64,000 nucleotides of DNA from the NCBI RefSeq assembly GCF_000745015.1, contig NZ_JQNA01000002.1, forward strand, positions 124,001 to 188,000, written 5' to 3'. The notes under the pieces were generated by a model. The model did no database searches and had not been told where the DNA came from. It saw only the letters and a program-made list of their open reading frames with translations. Shown here piece after piece: positions 26,733-35,321 of the stretch. The DNA comes from Burkholderia sp. 9120. Its GTDB lineage: Bacteria; Pseudomonadota; Gammaproteobacteria; Burkholderiales; Burkholderiaceae. Position numbers and translations under genes: made by a program. Each line of letters begins with the position of its first letter. The stretch's first letter is position 1.

Positions 26733-27190
26733 CGATCGACATTCCAGCCCGGCTCGCGGAACTGGGCATGACGCTGCCGCCCGCGCCGACGCCGCGCGGC
26801 GCCTATCAGGGCGTCGTGATTCACAACGGTATCGCCTACGTCAGCGGTCAGGTGAGCCGTACCGCCGACGGGATCATCGCCGGGCCGGTGGATCGCGACA
26901 CGCCGTCCAGCGTCGTCCAGTGCGCGGCACAAACCTGCGTGCTGCGCGCGTTGAGCGCGCTCGTGGCCGCGCTGCCGGCGTCGAGCGCGGTCGAACGCAT
27001 CCTGTTCCTGCGCGGCTTCATCAATGCCGTGCCCGGTTTCGTGAATCACAGCGCGGTGCTGGATGAAGCCTCGGCCGTGCTGCACCACGTGTTCGGCGAT
27101 CACGGCCGGCACGCGAGATCGGCACTCGGCGTCTCCAGTCTGCCGGGCAGCGGCCTGCTCGAAATCGAACTCACCGTGGCGCTGATGTAA
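26729..27190 (+). CDS. RidA-family (YjgF/UK114) enamine/imine deaminase-like protein
   Basis: A 153-residue RidA-superfamily protein. It has IAYVSGQVSR, the conserved arginine in GRHARSALGVSSLPG (about 127) and the terminal glutamate in LLEIELTVAL. These residues hydrolyse reactive imines to ketones plus ammonia in RidA-class members. It resembles the longer subgroup seen with amino-acid catabolic genes. Overlap with PhzF and position before the transporter suggest removal of imine intermediates formed from the imported substrate. Confidence 0.86.
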   Translation: MTIDIPARLAELGMTLPPAPTPRGAYQGVVIHNGIAYVSGQVSRTADGIIAGPVDRDTPSSVVQCAAQTCVLRALSALVAALPASSAVERILFLRGFINAVPGFVNHSAVLDEASAVLHHVFGDHGRHARSALGVSSLPGSGLLEIELTVALM

Positions 27191-27327
27191 GAGGTAATAG
27201 CGCACGAGCGGCATCCGCCTCCCGCTGAAACGCGGCGGCAGCCGTAGCGACACCGACGCATGACACACCATCCGGTCGCGCTGAAAACGACGTGCCGGGC
27301 ACGATCACCTACCGTGGAGTAACAACC

Positions 27328-28080
27328 ATGAATCGCCGTCAATTGCTGCAACTCGGCCTGGCTGCCGGGCCCGCCATTCTGCTGTCCCGCTCAGTACTGG
27401 CTGCCGATGCCGAACTGGTGGTCGGTTCCAACGTGGGCGCGCCGCCGTTCGCGTTCAAGCAGGGCGACACCTATTCCGGCTTCGACGTCGAAGTCTGGGG
27501 CGAGGTCGCCAAAGGCCTGAACCGCACATGGCGTTTGCAACCGATGGAGTTCGGCGCGCTGATCCCGGCGCTGCAGACGCACAACCTCGACGTGATCGTC
27601 TCGCAGCTCTTTATCAAGCCGGAGCGCCAGCAGGTGATCGACTTCTCGACGCCGTACTACAAGAGCGGCCTGATCGCGCTGACCCGCATCGACAACACCA
27701 GCATCCACACGCCCGCCGATCTGGCCGGAAAACACATCGGCACCGAAACGGGCACGGTCGCGGTTGCCTACATCAAGGATCACGTCAAGGACGCCACGCT
27801 CGAACAACTGCCCAGCATCAACAATGCGCTGCTCGCGCTGGAAGCGGGTCGCACCGACGCGGTCGTCTACGACAAGCCGCAACTGCTGTACTACGCCAAC
27901 ACCGCCGGCAAGGGCAAGGTCCGCGTGGTGCAGCCGCCGCTCGAAGGGCTCGATGTCGGCATGGGCTTCCAGAAAGGCAGCCCGCTGGTCGCCGCGGCCA
28001 ACCTTCAGCTCGCCGCCATGCGGGCCAACGGGCGGCTCCAGGCGCTCAACCGCAAATGGTTCGGCGAGGCAGCGTCATGA
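27328..28080 (+). CDS. Polar amino-acid ABC transporter substrate-binding protein
   Basis: A 250-residue family 3 binding protein. The N-terminus MNRRQLLQLGLAAGPAILLS ending VLAADA is a twin-arginine-like signal. The mature domain begins LVVGSNVGAPPFAFKQGDTYSGFDVE and includes VIDFSTPYYKSGLIALTR and GTETGTVAVAYIK, all classic for glutamine/arginine-type binders. GGAG upstream of ATG 27328 supports the start. It precedes permease and ATPase genes with 4-bp overlaps, giving a complete importer. The ligand is likely a polar amino acid or small derivative. Confidence 0.9.
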   Translation: MNRRQLLQLGLAAGPAILLSRSVLAADAELVVGSNVGAPPFAFKQGDTYSGFDVEVWGEVAKGLNRTWRLQPMEFGALIPALQTHNLDVIVSQLFIKPERQQVIDFSTPYYKSGLIALTRIDNTSIHTPADLAGKHIGTETGTVAVAYIKDHVKDATLEQLPSINNALLALEAGRTDAVVYDKPQLLYYANTAGKGKVRVVQPPLEGLDVGMGFQKGSPLVAAANLQLAAMRANGRLQALNRKWFGEAAS

Positions 28081-28733
28081 GTTTCGACTGGGCAGCAGTG
28101 TTTGCCGCGCTGCCGGACCTGCTGCAGGGTCTGCGGCTCACGCTCCTGATCGCACTCGCCGGGCTCGGCGGCGGCATCGTGCTCGGCGTCCTCGCGGGCG
28201 TGGCGCTAACCTACGGCGGCCGGCTCGCCGTCATTCCGGCGCAGGTTTACGTGGCCTTGATTCGCGGCACGCCGATCGTGGTGCAGGTGATGTTCGTCTA
28301 CTTCGCGCTGCCGATCATGATGGATATCCGCATCAGCGCGACCAGCGCCGCGATCATCACGCTGATCGTCAACTCGGGCGCGTATAACGCGGAAATCATC
28401 CGCGGCGCGCTGGATGGCGTGCCGCTCGGACTGCGCGAGGCCGGACTCGCGATGGGCCTGCCGTTTCACAAGGTGCTGGCTCACGTCATCAGCCCGATCG
28501 CGTTTCGACGCGCGCTGCCGGCAATGGGCAACCAGTTCGTCAATCTGGTCAAGGACACCTCGATCTTTCTCGTGATCGGCGTGGGTGAGTTGACCCGGCG
28601 CGGCCAGGAGATCATGGCCGAGAACTTTCGGGCGGTGGAAATCTGGACCGCCGTCGCGATCATTTATCTGCTCGTGATCAGCCTGCTCGCGCTGAGTCTG
28701 CGAGTGCTCGAACGGAGAGTGCGTTTGCCATGA
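28077..28733 (+). CDS. Polar amino-acid ABC transporter permease
   Basis: A 218-residue HisM/GlnP-type inner-membrane protein with about five membrane segments. The typical loop GLREAGLAMGLPFHKVLAHV is near residues 121-140, and the RGTPIVVQVMFVYF motif is near 64. The start overlaps the binding-protein stop by 4 bp and the end overlaps the ATPase start by 4 bp. It is a single permease, so it must act as a homodimer. Confidence 0.9.
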   Translation: MSFDWAAVFAALPDLLQGLRLTLLIALAGLGGGIVLGVLAGVALTYGGRLAVIPAQVYVALIRGTPIVVQVMFVYFALPIMMDIRISATSAAIITLIVNSGAYNAEIIRGALDGVPLGLREAGLAMGLPFHKVLAHVISPIAFRRALPAMGNQFVNLVKDTSIFLVIGVGELTRRGQEIMAENFRAVEIWTAVAIIYLLVISLLALSLRVLERRVRLP

Positions 28734-29458
28734 GCATGATCGAATTCAAGCAAGTCTCGAAGCGCTTCGGTCACAACGTCGTGCTGCACCCGCTCGATCT
28801 CGCTATCGAACGCGGCGAGGTCGCGGTGATCGTCGGCCCGTCCGGCTCGGGCAAGTCGACGCTACTACGCTGCATCAACGGACTCGAAACCATCAGCGCG
28901 GGCGATCTGCGCGTGGACGACATCAGCGTGCTGGGCGCCGCGCGCGACGTCAGACGTATCCGGCTCGAAGCCGGCATGGTGTTCCAGCAGTTCAACCTGT
29001 TTCCGAACCTGACGGCGCTGCAGAACGTCATGTTCGGACCGATTCGCGCACGCGGCCAGACCAAGGCGGAAGCGCGCGAGATCGCCGGGGCGCTGTTGCA
29101 CAAAGTCGGCCTGGCCGAGCGCATGCAGCACTACCCGTCGCAGCTTTCCGGCGGTCAGCAGCAACGCGTCGCGATCGCGCGAGCGCTGGCGGTCCAGCCG
29201 AAGCTGATGCTGTTCGACGAACCGACCTCGGCACTAGATCCCGAATTGCGCCAGGAAGTTCTCAAGGTCATGCAGACGCTCGCCGGCGAGGGCATGACGA
29301 TGGTTGTCGTCACCCACGAAATGGGCTTCGCACAGCGCGTGGGTTCGCGTCTGCTGTTCATGGAAGCGGGCCGCGTGGCGCACGACGGCAAGCCCGCCGA
29401 AATGCTGTCTGCGCCGCCCGGGGATCGCTTTCGCGAGTTCCTGCAGCACGTTCATTGA
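28730..29458 (+). CDS. Polar amino-acid ABC transporter ATP-binding protein
   Basis: A 242-residue GlnQ-type ATPase. Walker A is GPSGSGKST (about 37-45), the signature LSGGQQQRVAIARALA, and Walker B LMLFDEPTSALD. The H-loop lies in VVVTHEMGFA. It overlaps the permease by 4 bp. Together with the two preceding genes it forms the importer of the operon. Confidence 0.92.
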   Translation: MSMIEFKQVSKRFGHNVVLHPLDLAIERGEVAVIVGPSGSGKSTLLRCINGLETISAGDLRVDDISVLGAARDVRRIRLEAGMVFQQFNLFPNLTALQNVMFGPIRARGQTKAEAREIAGALLHKVGLAERMQHYPSQLSGGQQQRVAIARALAVQPKLMLFDEPTSALDPELRQEVLKVMQTLAGEGMTMVVVTHEMGFAQRVGSRLLFMEAGRVAHDGKPAEMLSAPPGDRFREFLQHVH

Positions 29459-29505
29459 TGCATTTGCGTTTTCACGATCGACCGCCTCAGGAGTTTGTAG
29501 TCAAG

Positions 29506-30690
29506 ATGATCTCTTCAAGCTTCGAAAACGACTACGGTTTTCGCCGCGACAGTGTGCGGCACGGCAACTGGCGCGAGGCGCCCTGGAACGTCTGGGCGTT
29601 TCGCCACGTCCACGAACTGATTCCGACGGCGCGCATCGTGGCCACGCCCGGTCTCGCGGAAGAACCGAAGCTCGACGCCGACGCGCTCAGCGCACACGAA
29701 TTGATGCACGACGGCGAACGCCGCACGGTCGCCTCGATTCTGCGGCAGACCTCGACCGACGCGCTCACGGTAATGCGAGCCGGAAAGTTCGTCGCCGAGT
29801 TTCACGGTCCGCATTTCACGCTGCAGAGCCGCCATATTCTGTTTTCGGCCAGCAAGTCGGTGGCGGGTCTGCTCGCGGGGATGCTGGTCGGCGATGGGCT
29901 TCTCGACCCCGAGGCGCTCGTCGCGCACTACGTGCCGGAACTCGCGCATTCGACTTTCGGCGATGCCCGTGTCAGGCATGTGCTGGATATGCGCACGAGC
30001 CTCGAATTCGACGAGGACTATCTCAACGCGAACGGCATCTACGCCCGTTATCGCCGGGCCGGTCTGCTGGATCCGCGGCGCGACGGCGAGCCGGCCGAGA
30101 CGGTGATCGAGCTGCTCGCGTTGCTGCGCAAAGGGGCAGGGGAGCACGGCGGTCCGTTTCATTACTGCTCGCCCAATTCGGACGTGCTCGGCCTCGTGAT
30201 CGAGCGCGCTTCGGGCCAGCGCTATGCGGACTTCGCGTCAACTCGTTTGTGGCAACCGTTGGGGCTGCGCCAGGACGGTTGCGTGACGGTGGACATCGCG
30301 GGCACCGCGCGCTCGGGCGGCGGCCTGTGCATGACGGTGCGCGATCTGGCGCGGATCGGCGAGCTGGTGCGTCTTGGCGGCGTGGTCGACGGACGCCGGC
30401 TGATCGCGGCCGACTGGATGAACGACACGTTGACGGGCGGCAGTGCCGAAGCGTGGCGCCAAGGCAGTTTTTCGGACTGGCTGCCGAACGGCAAGTATCG
30501 CAACAAGTGGTATCAGGTCGGCAACGCCAGCGGCGCGTGCTTCGCGATCGGCATTCATGGCCAGTGGTTGTACGTCGACCCGTTACGCGAGACGGTGATC
30601 GCCAAGTTCTCTTCGCAGCCGGACCCGACGAACAACGAAGTCAAGCGGTTGAACCTCGCGTTGTTCGAATCGATTGCGGCGGCTGGCTGA
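29506..30690 (+). CDS. Serine hydrolase, class C beta-lactamase/6-aminohexanoate-dimer hydrolase-like
   Basis: A 394-residue protein with the penicillin-binding/beta-lactamase fold. The nucleophile is the serine of SASKSVAG (SxxK), and the second motif Tyr-x2-Asn is in HYCSPNSDVLG. The group includes 6-aminohexanoate-dimer hydrolase (NylB), esterases and peptidases, and lacks a signal peptide here. ATG 29506 has AGGAG 12 bases upstream; an alternative ATG at 29458 overlaps the ATPase stop by one base. As the last gene of the amino-acid operon it could hydrolyse an amide, lactam or ester to release an amino acid for the RidA/PhzF steps. Confidence 0.82.
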   Translation: MISSSFENDYGFRRDSVRHGNWREAPWNVWAFRHVHELIPTARIVATPGLAEEPKLDADALSAHELMHDGERRTVASILRQTSTDALTVMRAGKFVAEFHGPHFTLQSRHILFSASKSVAGLLAGMLVGDGLLDPEALVAHYVPELAHSTFGDARVRHVLDMRTSLEFDEDYLNANGIYARYRRAGLLDPRRDGEPAETVIELLALLRKGAGEHGGPFHYCSPNSDVLGLVIERASGQRYADFASTRLWQPLGLRQDGCVTVDIAGTARSGGGLCMTVRDLARIGELVRLGGVVDGRRLIAADWMNDTLTGGSAEAWRQGSFSDWLPNGKYRNKWYQVGNASGACFAIGIHGQWLYVDPLRETVIAKFSSQPDPTNNEVKRLNLALFESIAAAG

Positions 30691-30807
30691 ACGCTGTCCT
30701 CGCTTGACGGACGCTCGCGTGCTGCGTGGGAAAACGTCGTTTCATGGAGTGCATCGTGAGTATGATGGCGAATCAACCCGCCCATTCCGATCACGAGAGC
30801 CGATAGC

Positions 30808-31233
30808 ATGACGACGCGCAGGAAACCTGCAGTTCCAGTAGGCATGCCGGCCAAACAGGACCTCGAAGCGATGTCGCTGTTTCGCTATCAGCTACGTCGA
30901 TTTCTTCGTTTCTCGGAGGAAGTGACTCATGCCGAAGGGATCACGCCGCTGCAATATCAACTGATGCTGCACGTCCGCGGTTTCTCGGGCCGTGACTGGG
31001 CAACGGTCGGGGAACTGGCGGAGCGGCTTCAGGCCGCGCCGCACGGTACCGTCGCGCTGGTATCGCGCTGCGAGGCAAACGGTCTGGTCTCGCGCCACGC
31101 AAGCCGGGCCGACGGGCGTCAGGTCGAAGTCCGCCTGACACTCAAAGGCGAGCAATGCCTCGCGCGACTCGCGTCGAAGCACAAGCTGGAAATCGAGGCG
31201 TTCGGATGGGCGTTCGACCGCACGCCGTCTTGA
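30808..31233 (+). CDS. MarR-family transcriptional regulator
   Basis: A 141-residue MarR-type winged helix. The N-terminal dimer helix is followed by ITPLQYQLMLHVRGFSG and the recognition region ELAERLQAAPHGTVALVSRC, then the wing with ASRADGRQVEVRLT. MarR proteins commonly repress efflux or stress genes and respond to phenolic compounds. No convincing operator is visible, and the neighbouring ClC gene on the same strand is a possible target. Its start ATG lacks a strong ribosome site. Confidence 0.85.
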   Translation: MTTRRKPAVPVGMPAKQDLEAMSLFRYQLRRFLRFSEEVTHAEGITPLQYQLMLHVRGFSGRDWATVGELAERLQAAPHGTVALVSRCEANGLVSRHASRADGRQVEVRLTLKGEQCLARLASKHKLEIEAFGWAFDRTPS

Positions 31234-31470
31234 GCAGGAGGACGGCGGAATCCCGCCTTGCCCGTCCTGGTCCGGAAAGAAATTGGGAAACCCGGCTTCC
31301 GCACACTATGATAGATCACAGGGTGACATATACCGTCATGCCGCGCTCGGCATTTGAGTAACGCGATGTTCGTTGTCGGGAAAGGGACTCGTCGGCGGCG
31401 AATCGAGGTGCAGGAGGTCCACGCCGACGGTTCGACCCGCGAACCCGCAGTGCTCTGGGGACCTCATACG

Positions 31471-33339
31471 ATGCCGGGCGACGCCGATCGGTCTGATCAG
31501 ACAGAAAGAAGCGAATCGCGCCACGTCAAGGTGGCGCCGCTTCAGCCGCGCGCGGTCAGCCATCAGGACGACGATGCCGTTGAGCCCATTGCGCTCCGTT
31601 GGCTATGCCTGCTCGCGTTTGTCGTCGGTATCGTCACGGGCTTCGGCGCGGTGGTGTTCCGCGCCTTGATCGGGCTTGTGCATAACGCGTTCTTTCTCGG
31701 CCGTCTGTCGTTCGCTTATGACGCCAGTCATTTCACCGCGGCATCGCCGTGGGGTGCGTTCGTGATTCTCGTGCCTGTGCTGGGCGGCCTCGTCGTCACG
31801 TGGATCGTCAGCACGTTTGCGCCGGAGGCCAAAGGTCACGGCGTGCCCGAGGTCATGGATGCGATCTATTACAAGCGCGGTGTGATTCGCCCGGTCGTGG
31901 CGGTCGTGAAGTCGATCGCGTCTGCTTTCGCGATTGGTTCCGGCGCCGCGGTGGGTCGCGAGGGGCCGATTATCCAGATCGGCTCGGCGCTCGGTTCGAC
32001 GCTCGGCCAGGTCGTGCGGATGTCCGCCGGGCAACGCATCACGCTGGTGGCGGCGGGCGCCGGAGCCGGCATCGCCGCGACCTTCAACACGCCGATCGGC
32101 GGCGTGCTGTTCGCCACGGAACTGATGATGCCGGAAATCAGCGTCAACACGTTCTTACCGGTGGCGATCGCAACCGGCACGGCAACGTTTCTGGGGCGGC
32201 TGTTCTTTGGCGACGCCCCGGCATTCTTTGTCCCGGCGCAACTCGGCGCCATTCCGAATCAGCCGGGCAGCGTGTTGACGCTGATTCTCTACGCGTTGCT
32301 CGGCACCTTGACGGGCGCCGCGGCAGCGCTGCTGATCCGCGCGTTGCATTGGGCGGAAGACGCCTTCGACCTTATCCCCGGACGTTATCAGCGGCACGTC
32401 TGCGGGATGCTGCTGGTCGGCATGACGATGTATCTGCTGTTTCGCCTTGCGGGTCACTATTACGTGGAAGGCGTGGGCTACGCCACGATTCAGGCGACGC
32501 TTTACGGTCAGCTTCAGGGCGGCGCATTTCTATTGATGCTGGCGCTGTGCAAGACGCTGGCGACATCGGTCAGTCTGGGCTCGGGTTCGTCAGGCGGCGT
32601 CTTTTCGCCGTCGCTCTTTATCGGCGCCACGCTGGGCGCAGCCTTTGCGTCGCTGGTCGCGATGGTCATGCCCGGTGCGCCGGTTAGCGCGCCGGCTTTC
32701 GCGATGGTGGGCATGGGCGCGATGGTCGGCGGCGGCACCGGCGCCGCGATGACCGCGGTGGCGATGATCTTCGAAATGACGCGCGACTACGACATCGTGC
32801 TGCCGATGATTCTCGCGGTGGCGTTCAGTTTGGGCGCGCGCCGGCTGTTGTCGCCGGAAAGCATCTATACGCTCAAACTGGTACGGCGCGGCCACCCGAT
32901 TCCGAATGCGATGCATGCCAACATGTTTCTCGTGCAGAACGCGGCTCAGGTGATGGAAACCGACGTGTTCGTGCTCGACGCCCAGGTGCCGTTCCGTGAC
33001 TTGCTGACCCGTTCGGAGGGCCCGGCATTCCGGCACGTGGTGGTCACGCGCGAGCACGAGATCTATGGCGTCTTGCGCATCAACACGGGGCTGCGCCGGG
33101 CGGTGAGCGAGAGCGAATCGGATATCTCGCTCGGCGCGCTGGCACAGAGGAATTTCATCGTCGTGCGAGAGCATGACGTGGCGTTCGGTGTGATCACGCA
33201 GTTGTGGAAACAGCACGCAATGATGGCGGTGGTGGTGGGGCGTCACGAGGGGCATGGCCCCGCGCGCGTGCTTGGGATCATCGCGAAAGAGCACATCGCC
33301 GACGCGGTGGCGAGTAGCATCAGGATATTCCCCGGCTAG
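31471..33339 (+). CDS. ClC-family chloride channel/antiporter with CBS-like C-terminus
   Basis: A 622-residue ClC protein. The three selectivity-filter motifs are KGHGVPEV (a variant of GSGIP), AVGREGPIIQ (the gating glutamate is present) and SSGGVFSPSLFIGA. A gating glutamate is typical of chloride/proton exchangers as well as channels. About ten membrane helices span residues 45-440. The C-terminal 170 residues look like CBS-type regulatory domains (VFVLDAQVPFRDLLTRSEG and later FIVVREHDVAFG). The frame is open back to 31354, but ATG 31471 has GGGGA 10 bases upstream. Possible roles are acid resistance or osmoregulation. Confidence 0.88.
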   Translation: MPGDADRSDQTERSESRHVKVAPLQPRAVSHQDDDAVEPIALRWLCLLAFVVGIVTGFGAVVFRALIGLVHNAFFLGRLSFAYDASHFTAASPWGAFVILVPVLGGLVVTWIVSTFAPEAKGHGVPEVMDAIYYKRGVIRPVVAVVKSIASAFAIGSGAAVGREGPIIQIGSALGSTLGQVVRMSAGQRITLVAAGAGAGIAATFNTPIGGVLFATELMMPEISVNTFLPVAIATGTATFLGRLFFGDAPAFFVPAQLGAIPNQPGSVLTLILYALLGTLTGAAAALLIRALHWAEDAFDLIPGRYQRHVCGMLLVGMTMYLLFRLAGHYYVEGVGYATIQATLYGQLQGGAFLLMLALCKTLATSVSLGSGSSGGVFSPSLFIGATLGAAFASLVAMVMPGAPVSAPAFAMVGMGAMVGGGTGAAMTAVAMIFEMTRDYDIVLPMILAVAFSLGARRLLSPESIYTLKLVRRGHPIPNAMHANMFLVQNAAQVMETDVFVLDAQVPFRDLLTRSEGPAFRHVVVTREHEIYGVLRINTGLRRAVSESESDISLGALAQRNFIVVREHDVAFGVITQLWKQHAMMAVVVGRHEGHGPARVLGIIAKEHIADAVASSIRIFPG

Positions 33340-33365
33340 GCGGCAGGGGCGAATAGCATGCCGCC
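33339..33365 (+). terminator. Possible hairpin after the ClC gene
   Basis: GGCGGCA (33339-33345) and TGCCGCC (33359-33365) form a 7-bp inverted repeat around a 13-base loop, starting in the ClC stop codon. There is no T-run, so it would be a weak or factor-dependent terminator at best. Confidence 0.35.
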
Positions 33366-33394
33366 GCGCGGGGTGTATTGCGAAGGAGCGAACC

Positions 33395-33649
33395 GTGAAA
33401 CTGTCCCATGAACTGGATGCGGCATGCAAACGCATCGGCAAGGCGTTGCACCTCAACGGGTTGAAAAGCGTGTCAGGCGAGAGGCGAACAACGAGAGAGG
33501 CGCCCGCGTGCGGATGGGTGATTGTCTACCGCACGGCGCAGGGGTTTTGCTGCATGTACGAGGGCGCACCGATCGAATTCGACGAAATGCTCGACGTTCA
33601 GATCTGGTCCGAGGAAATGGAGGTGCAGACTTATTTCATCGGCTTATGA
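33395..33649 (+). CDS. Small hypothetical protein
   Basis: An 84-residue protein starting at GTG 33395 with a strong AAGGAG site 6 bases upstream. The sequence VKLSHELDAACKRIGKALHL suggests a helical N-terminus, followed by an acidic C-terminal half with WSEEMEVQTYFIGL. I recognise no family. It lies 55 bp downstream of the ClC gene in the same direction and may be cotranscribed, but a hairpin lies between. The good ribosome site and codon usage support a real gene. Confidence 0.6.
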   Translation: MKLSHELDAACKRIGKALHLNGLKSVSGERRTTREAPACGWVIVYRTAQGFCCMYEGAPIEFDEMLDVQIWSEEMEVQTYFIGL

Positions 33650-33897
33650 AAGCCTTACGCTCGATCAGGACGCCGCACCCAAGCAACGCACACGACGCTC
33701 GTGTCGTGTCCCGCACCTAGCCTCAGCGCCTCAGTGTTCATGCGTATTGCAGAACCGGGCGATCCTATGGGAAATTGCAAAACGTGCCTTGGCTACCGGT
33801 GAACGATGAAGCCGCGTCGTCTTCATTCAGCCGGTAGGGCCACGGCGAACGCGCTCATTTCATTGCGGTCCTTTCTAACAAGAAACAAGAGGCGACT
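33650..33897 (+). other. Intergenic stretch without recognisable feature
   Basis: This 248-bp gap before the MFS gene contains no convincing ORF, repeat or hairpin. It probably holds the promoter of the transporter, but I cannot identify boxes with confidence. Confidence 0.5.
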
Positions 33898-35298
33898 ATG
33901 TCCAACCAGCAGGCCGCTGAAATTGCCGCACGTCTCGACCGGCTTCCCCCTTCGCGCACTGTCTGGGCCATGGTGATCCTGATCTCGCTCGGCGGTGTGT
34001 TCGAGTTTTACGATCTGTTTTTCACCGGCTATGTGGCCCCGGGGATGGTGCAGTCCGGGCTATTCAAGCCCGAATCGCTCGGCCCGTTCGCCGCGCTCGC
34101 GCCGCTCGCCGTGGCGGGGTTCGGCACCTTTGTGTTTGCCACGTTCGCGGGCCTGTGGGTCGGCGCGCTGACCTTGGGGTATGTGGCGGACCGCTTCGGG
34201 CGGCGCGTGATCTTCACCTGGTCGCTGGTCTGGTACATGGTCTGCACGATCATCATGGCGTTCCAGACAACCGGGTACGCACTCAATATCTGGCGCTTCG
34301 TCGCGGGCATCGGCATTGGTGTCGAACTGGTGACGATCGACACGTATATTTCCGAACTGATTCCGAGCCAGGAGCGCGGTCGTGCGTATTCGGTCAACCA
34401 GTTCATCACGTTCTCGGTCGTGCCGGTGGTCGCCTTTCTCGCCTACGCGTTGAACGGCACCAGGCCGCTCGGCCTCGACTATTGGCGGGTGGTGATCCTG
34501 ATCGGCTCGGTCGGCGCCGTTGCCGTCTGGTTCTTGCGGCGCAACATTCCGGAGAGTCCGCGCTGGCTCGCACGGCATAACCGTTTCGACGAAGCCGAAC
34601 GGATCGTCGCCGAGATCGAGCGGCGCGTCGCGCTCGAGAAAGGCATCACGCTGCCGCCGCCGCAAGCGGTGGAACCCGAGAAAGAGGGGCGCGGCGCGTT
34701 CCGGGAAATCTTCGCCCCCGGTTATCGGCGCAGGACGATCATTCTGTCGATCTTCAATATGGCGCAGGTGATCGGCTTCTACGGCTTTGCCGCGTGGGTG
34801 CCGACGCTGCTGATCCATCGGGGCATTCACGTCACGGCAAGCCTCGGCTATGCGTTCGTTATCGCGATCGCCAATCCTTTTGGTCCGCTCATCGGCACGT
34901 TGTTCGCCGACAAACTCGAACGCAAAACCCAGATCTGCGGCGGACTCATCACGATGGCCGTGGTGATCGCGGTCTTTTCGCAAGTGTCGACGCCCTGGAT
35001 CCTGACCGTACTCGGCGTGGTGTTTACGCTGGCGGCGAACATCATGTCGTATGCCTATCACGGCTACCAGGCGGAGCTTTTCCCGACCCGGATACGCGCC
35101 CGGGCAATCGGCTTTGTCTATTCATGGAGCCGGATTTCGGCCGCCTTTGCCGGTCTCGCCATCGGCATTCTGTTGCACGGTTACGGCGTGCCGGGCGTTG
35201 CGGCTTTCATCGGGGTTTCCATGCTGGTCGCCATCTGCATGATCCTGCTTGGGCCCGCTACGAAGGGACTCTCGCTCGAAACCATCAACCAGCATTGA
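33898..35298 (+). CDS. MFS transporter, metabolite:H+ symporter-like
   Basis: A 466-residue 12-helix MFS protein. The loop 2-3 motif GYVADRFGRRV is near residue 94, and the central loop (about 235-265) is long and basic. Segments GVFEFYDLFFTGYVAPGM and PTRIRARAIGFVYSWSR (about 396-412) resemble the sugar/metabolite:proton symporter group that includes benzoate and niacin carriers. RBS AAGAGG lies upstream of the ATG. It converges with the HTH-citrate synthase gene 24 bp downstream. The transported compound is not evident. Confidence 0.85.
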   Translation: MSNQQAAEIAARLDRLPPSRTVWAMVILISLGGVFEFYDLFFTGYVAPGMVQSGLFKPESLGPFAALAPLAVAGFGTFVFATFAGLWVGALTLGYVADRFGRRVIFTWSLVWYMVCTIIMAFQTTGYALNIWRFVAGIGIGVELVTIDTYISELIPSQERGRAYSVNQFITFSVVPVVAFLAYALNGTRPLGLDYWRVVILIGSVGAVAVWFLRRNIPESPRWLARHNRFDEAERIVAEIERRVALEKGITLPPPQAVEPEKEGRGAFREIFAPGYRRRTIILSIFNMAQVIGFYGFAAWVPTLLIHRGIHVTASLGYAFVIAIANPFGPLIGTLFADKLERKTQICGGLITMAVVIAVFSQVSTPWILTVLGVVFTLAANIMSYAYHGYQAELFPTRIRARAIGFVYSWSRISAAFAGLAIGILLHGYGVPGVAAFIGVSMLVAICMILLGPATKGLSLETINQH

Positions 35299-35321
35299 AG
35301 CCCGTGCGGTGGTGCGCCTGC

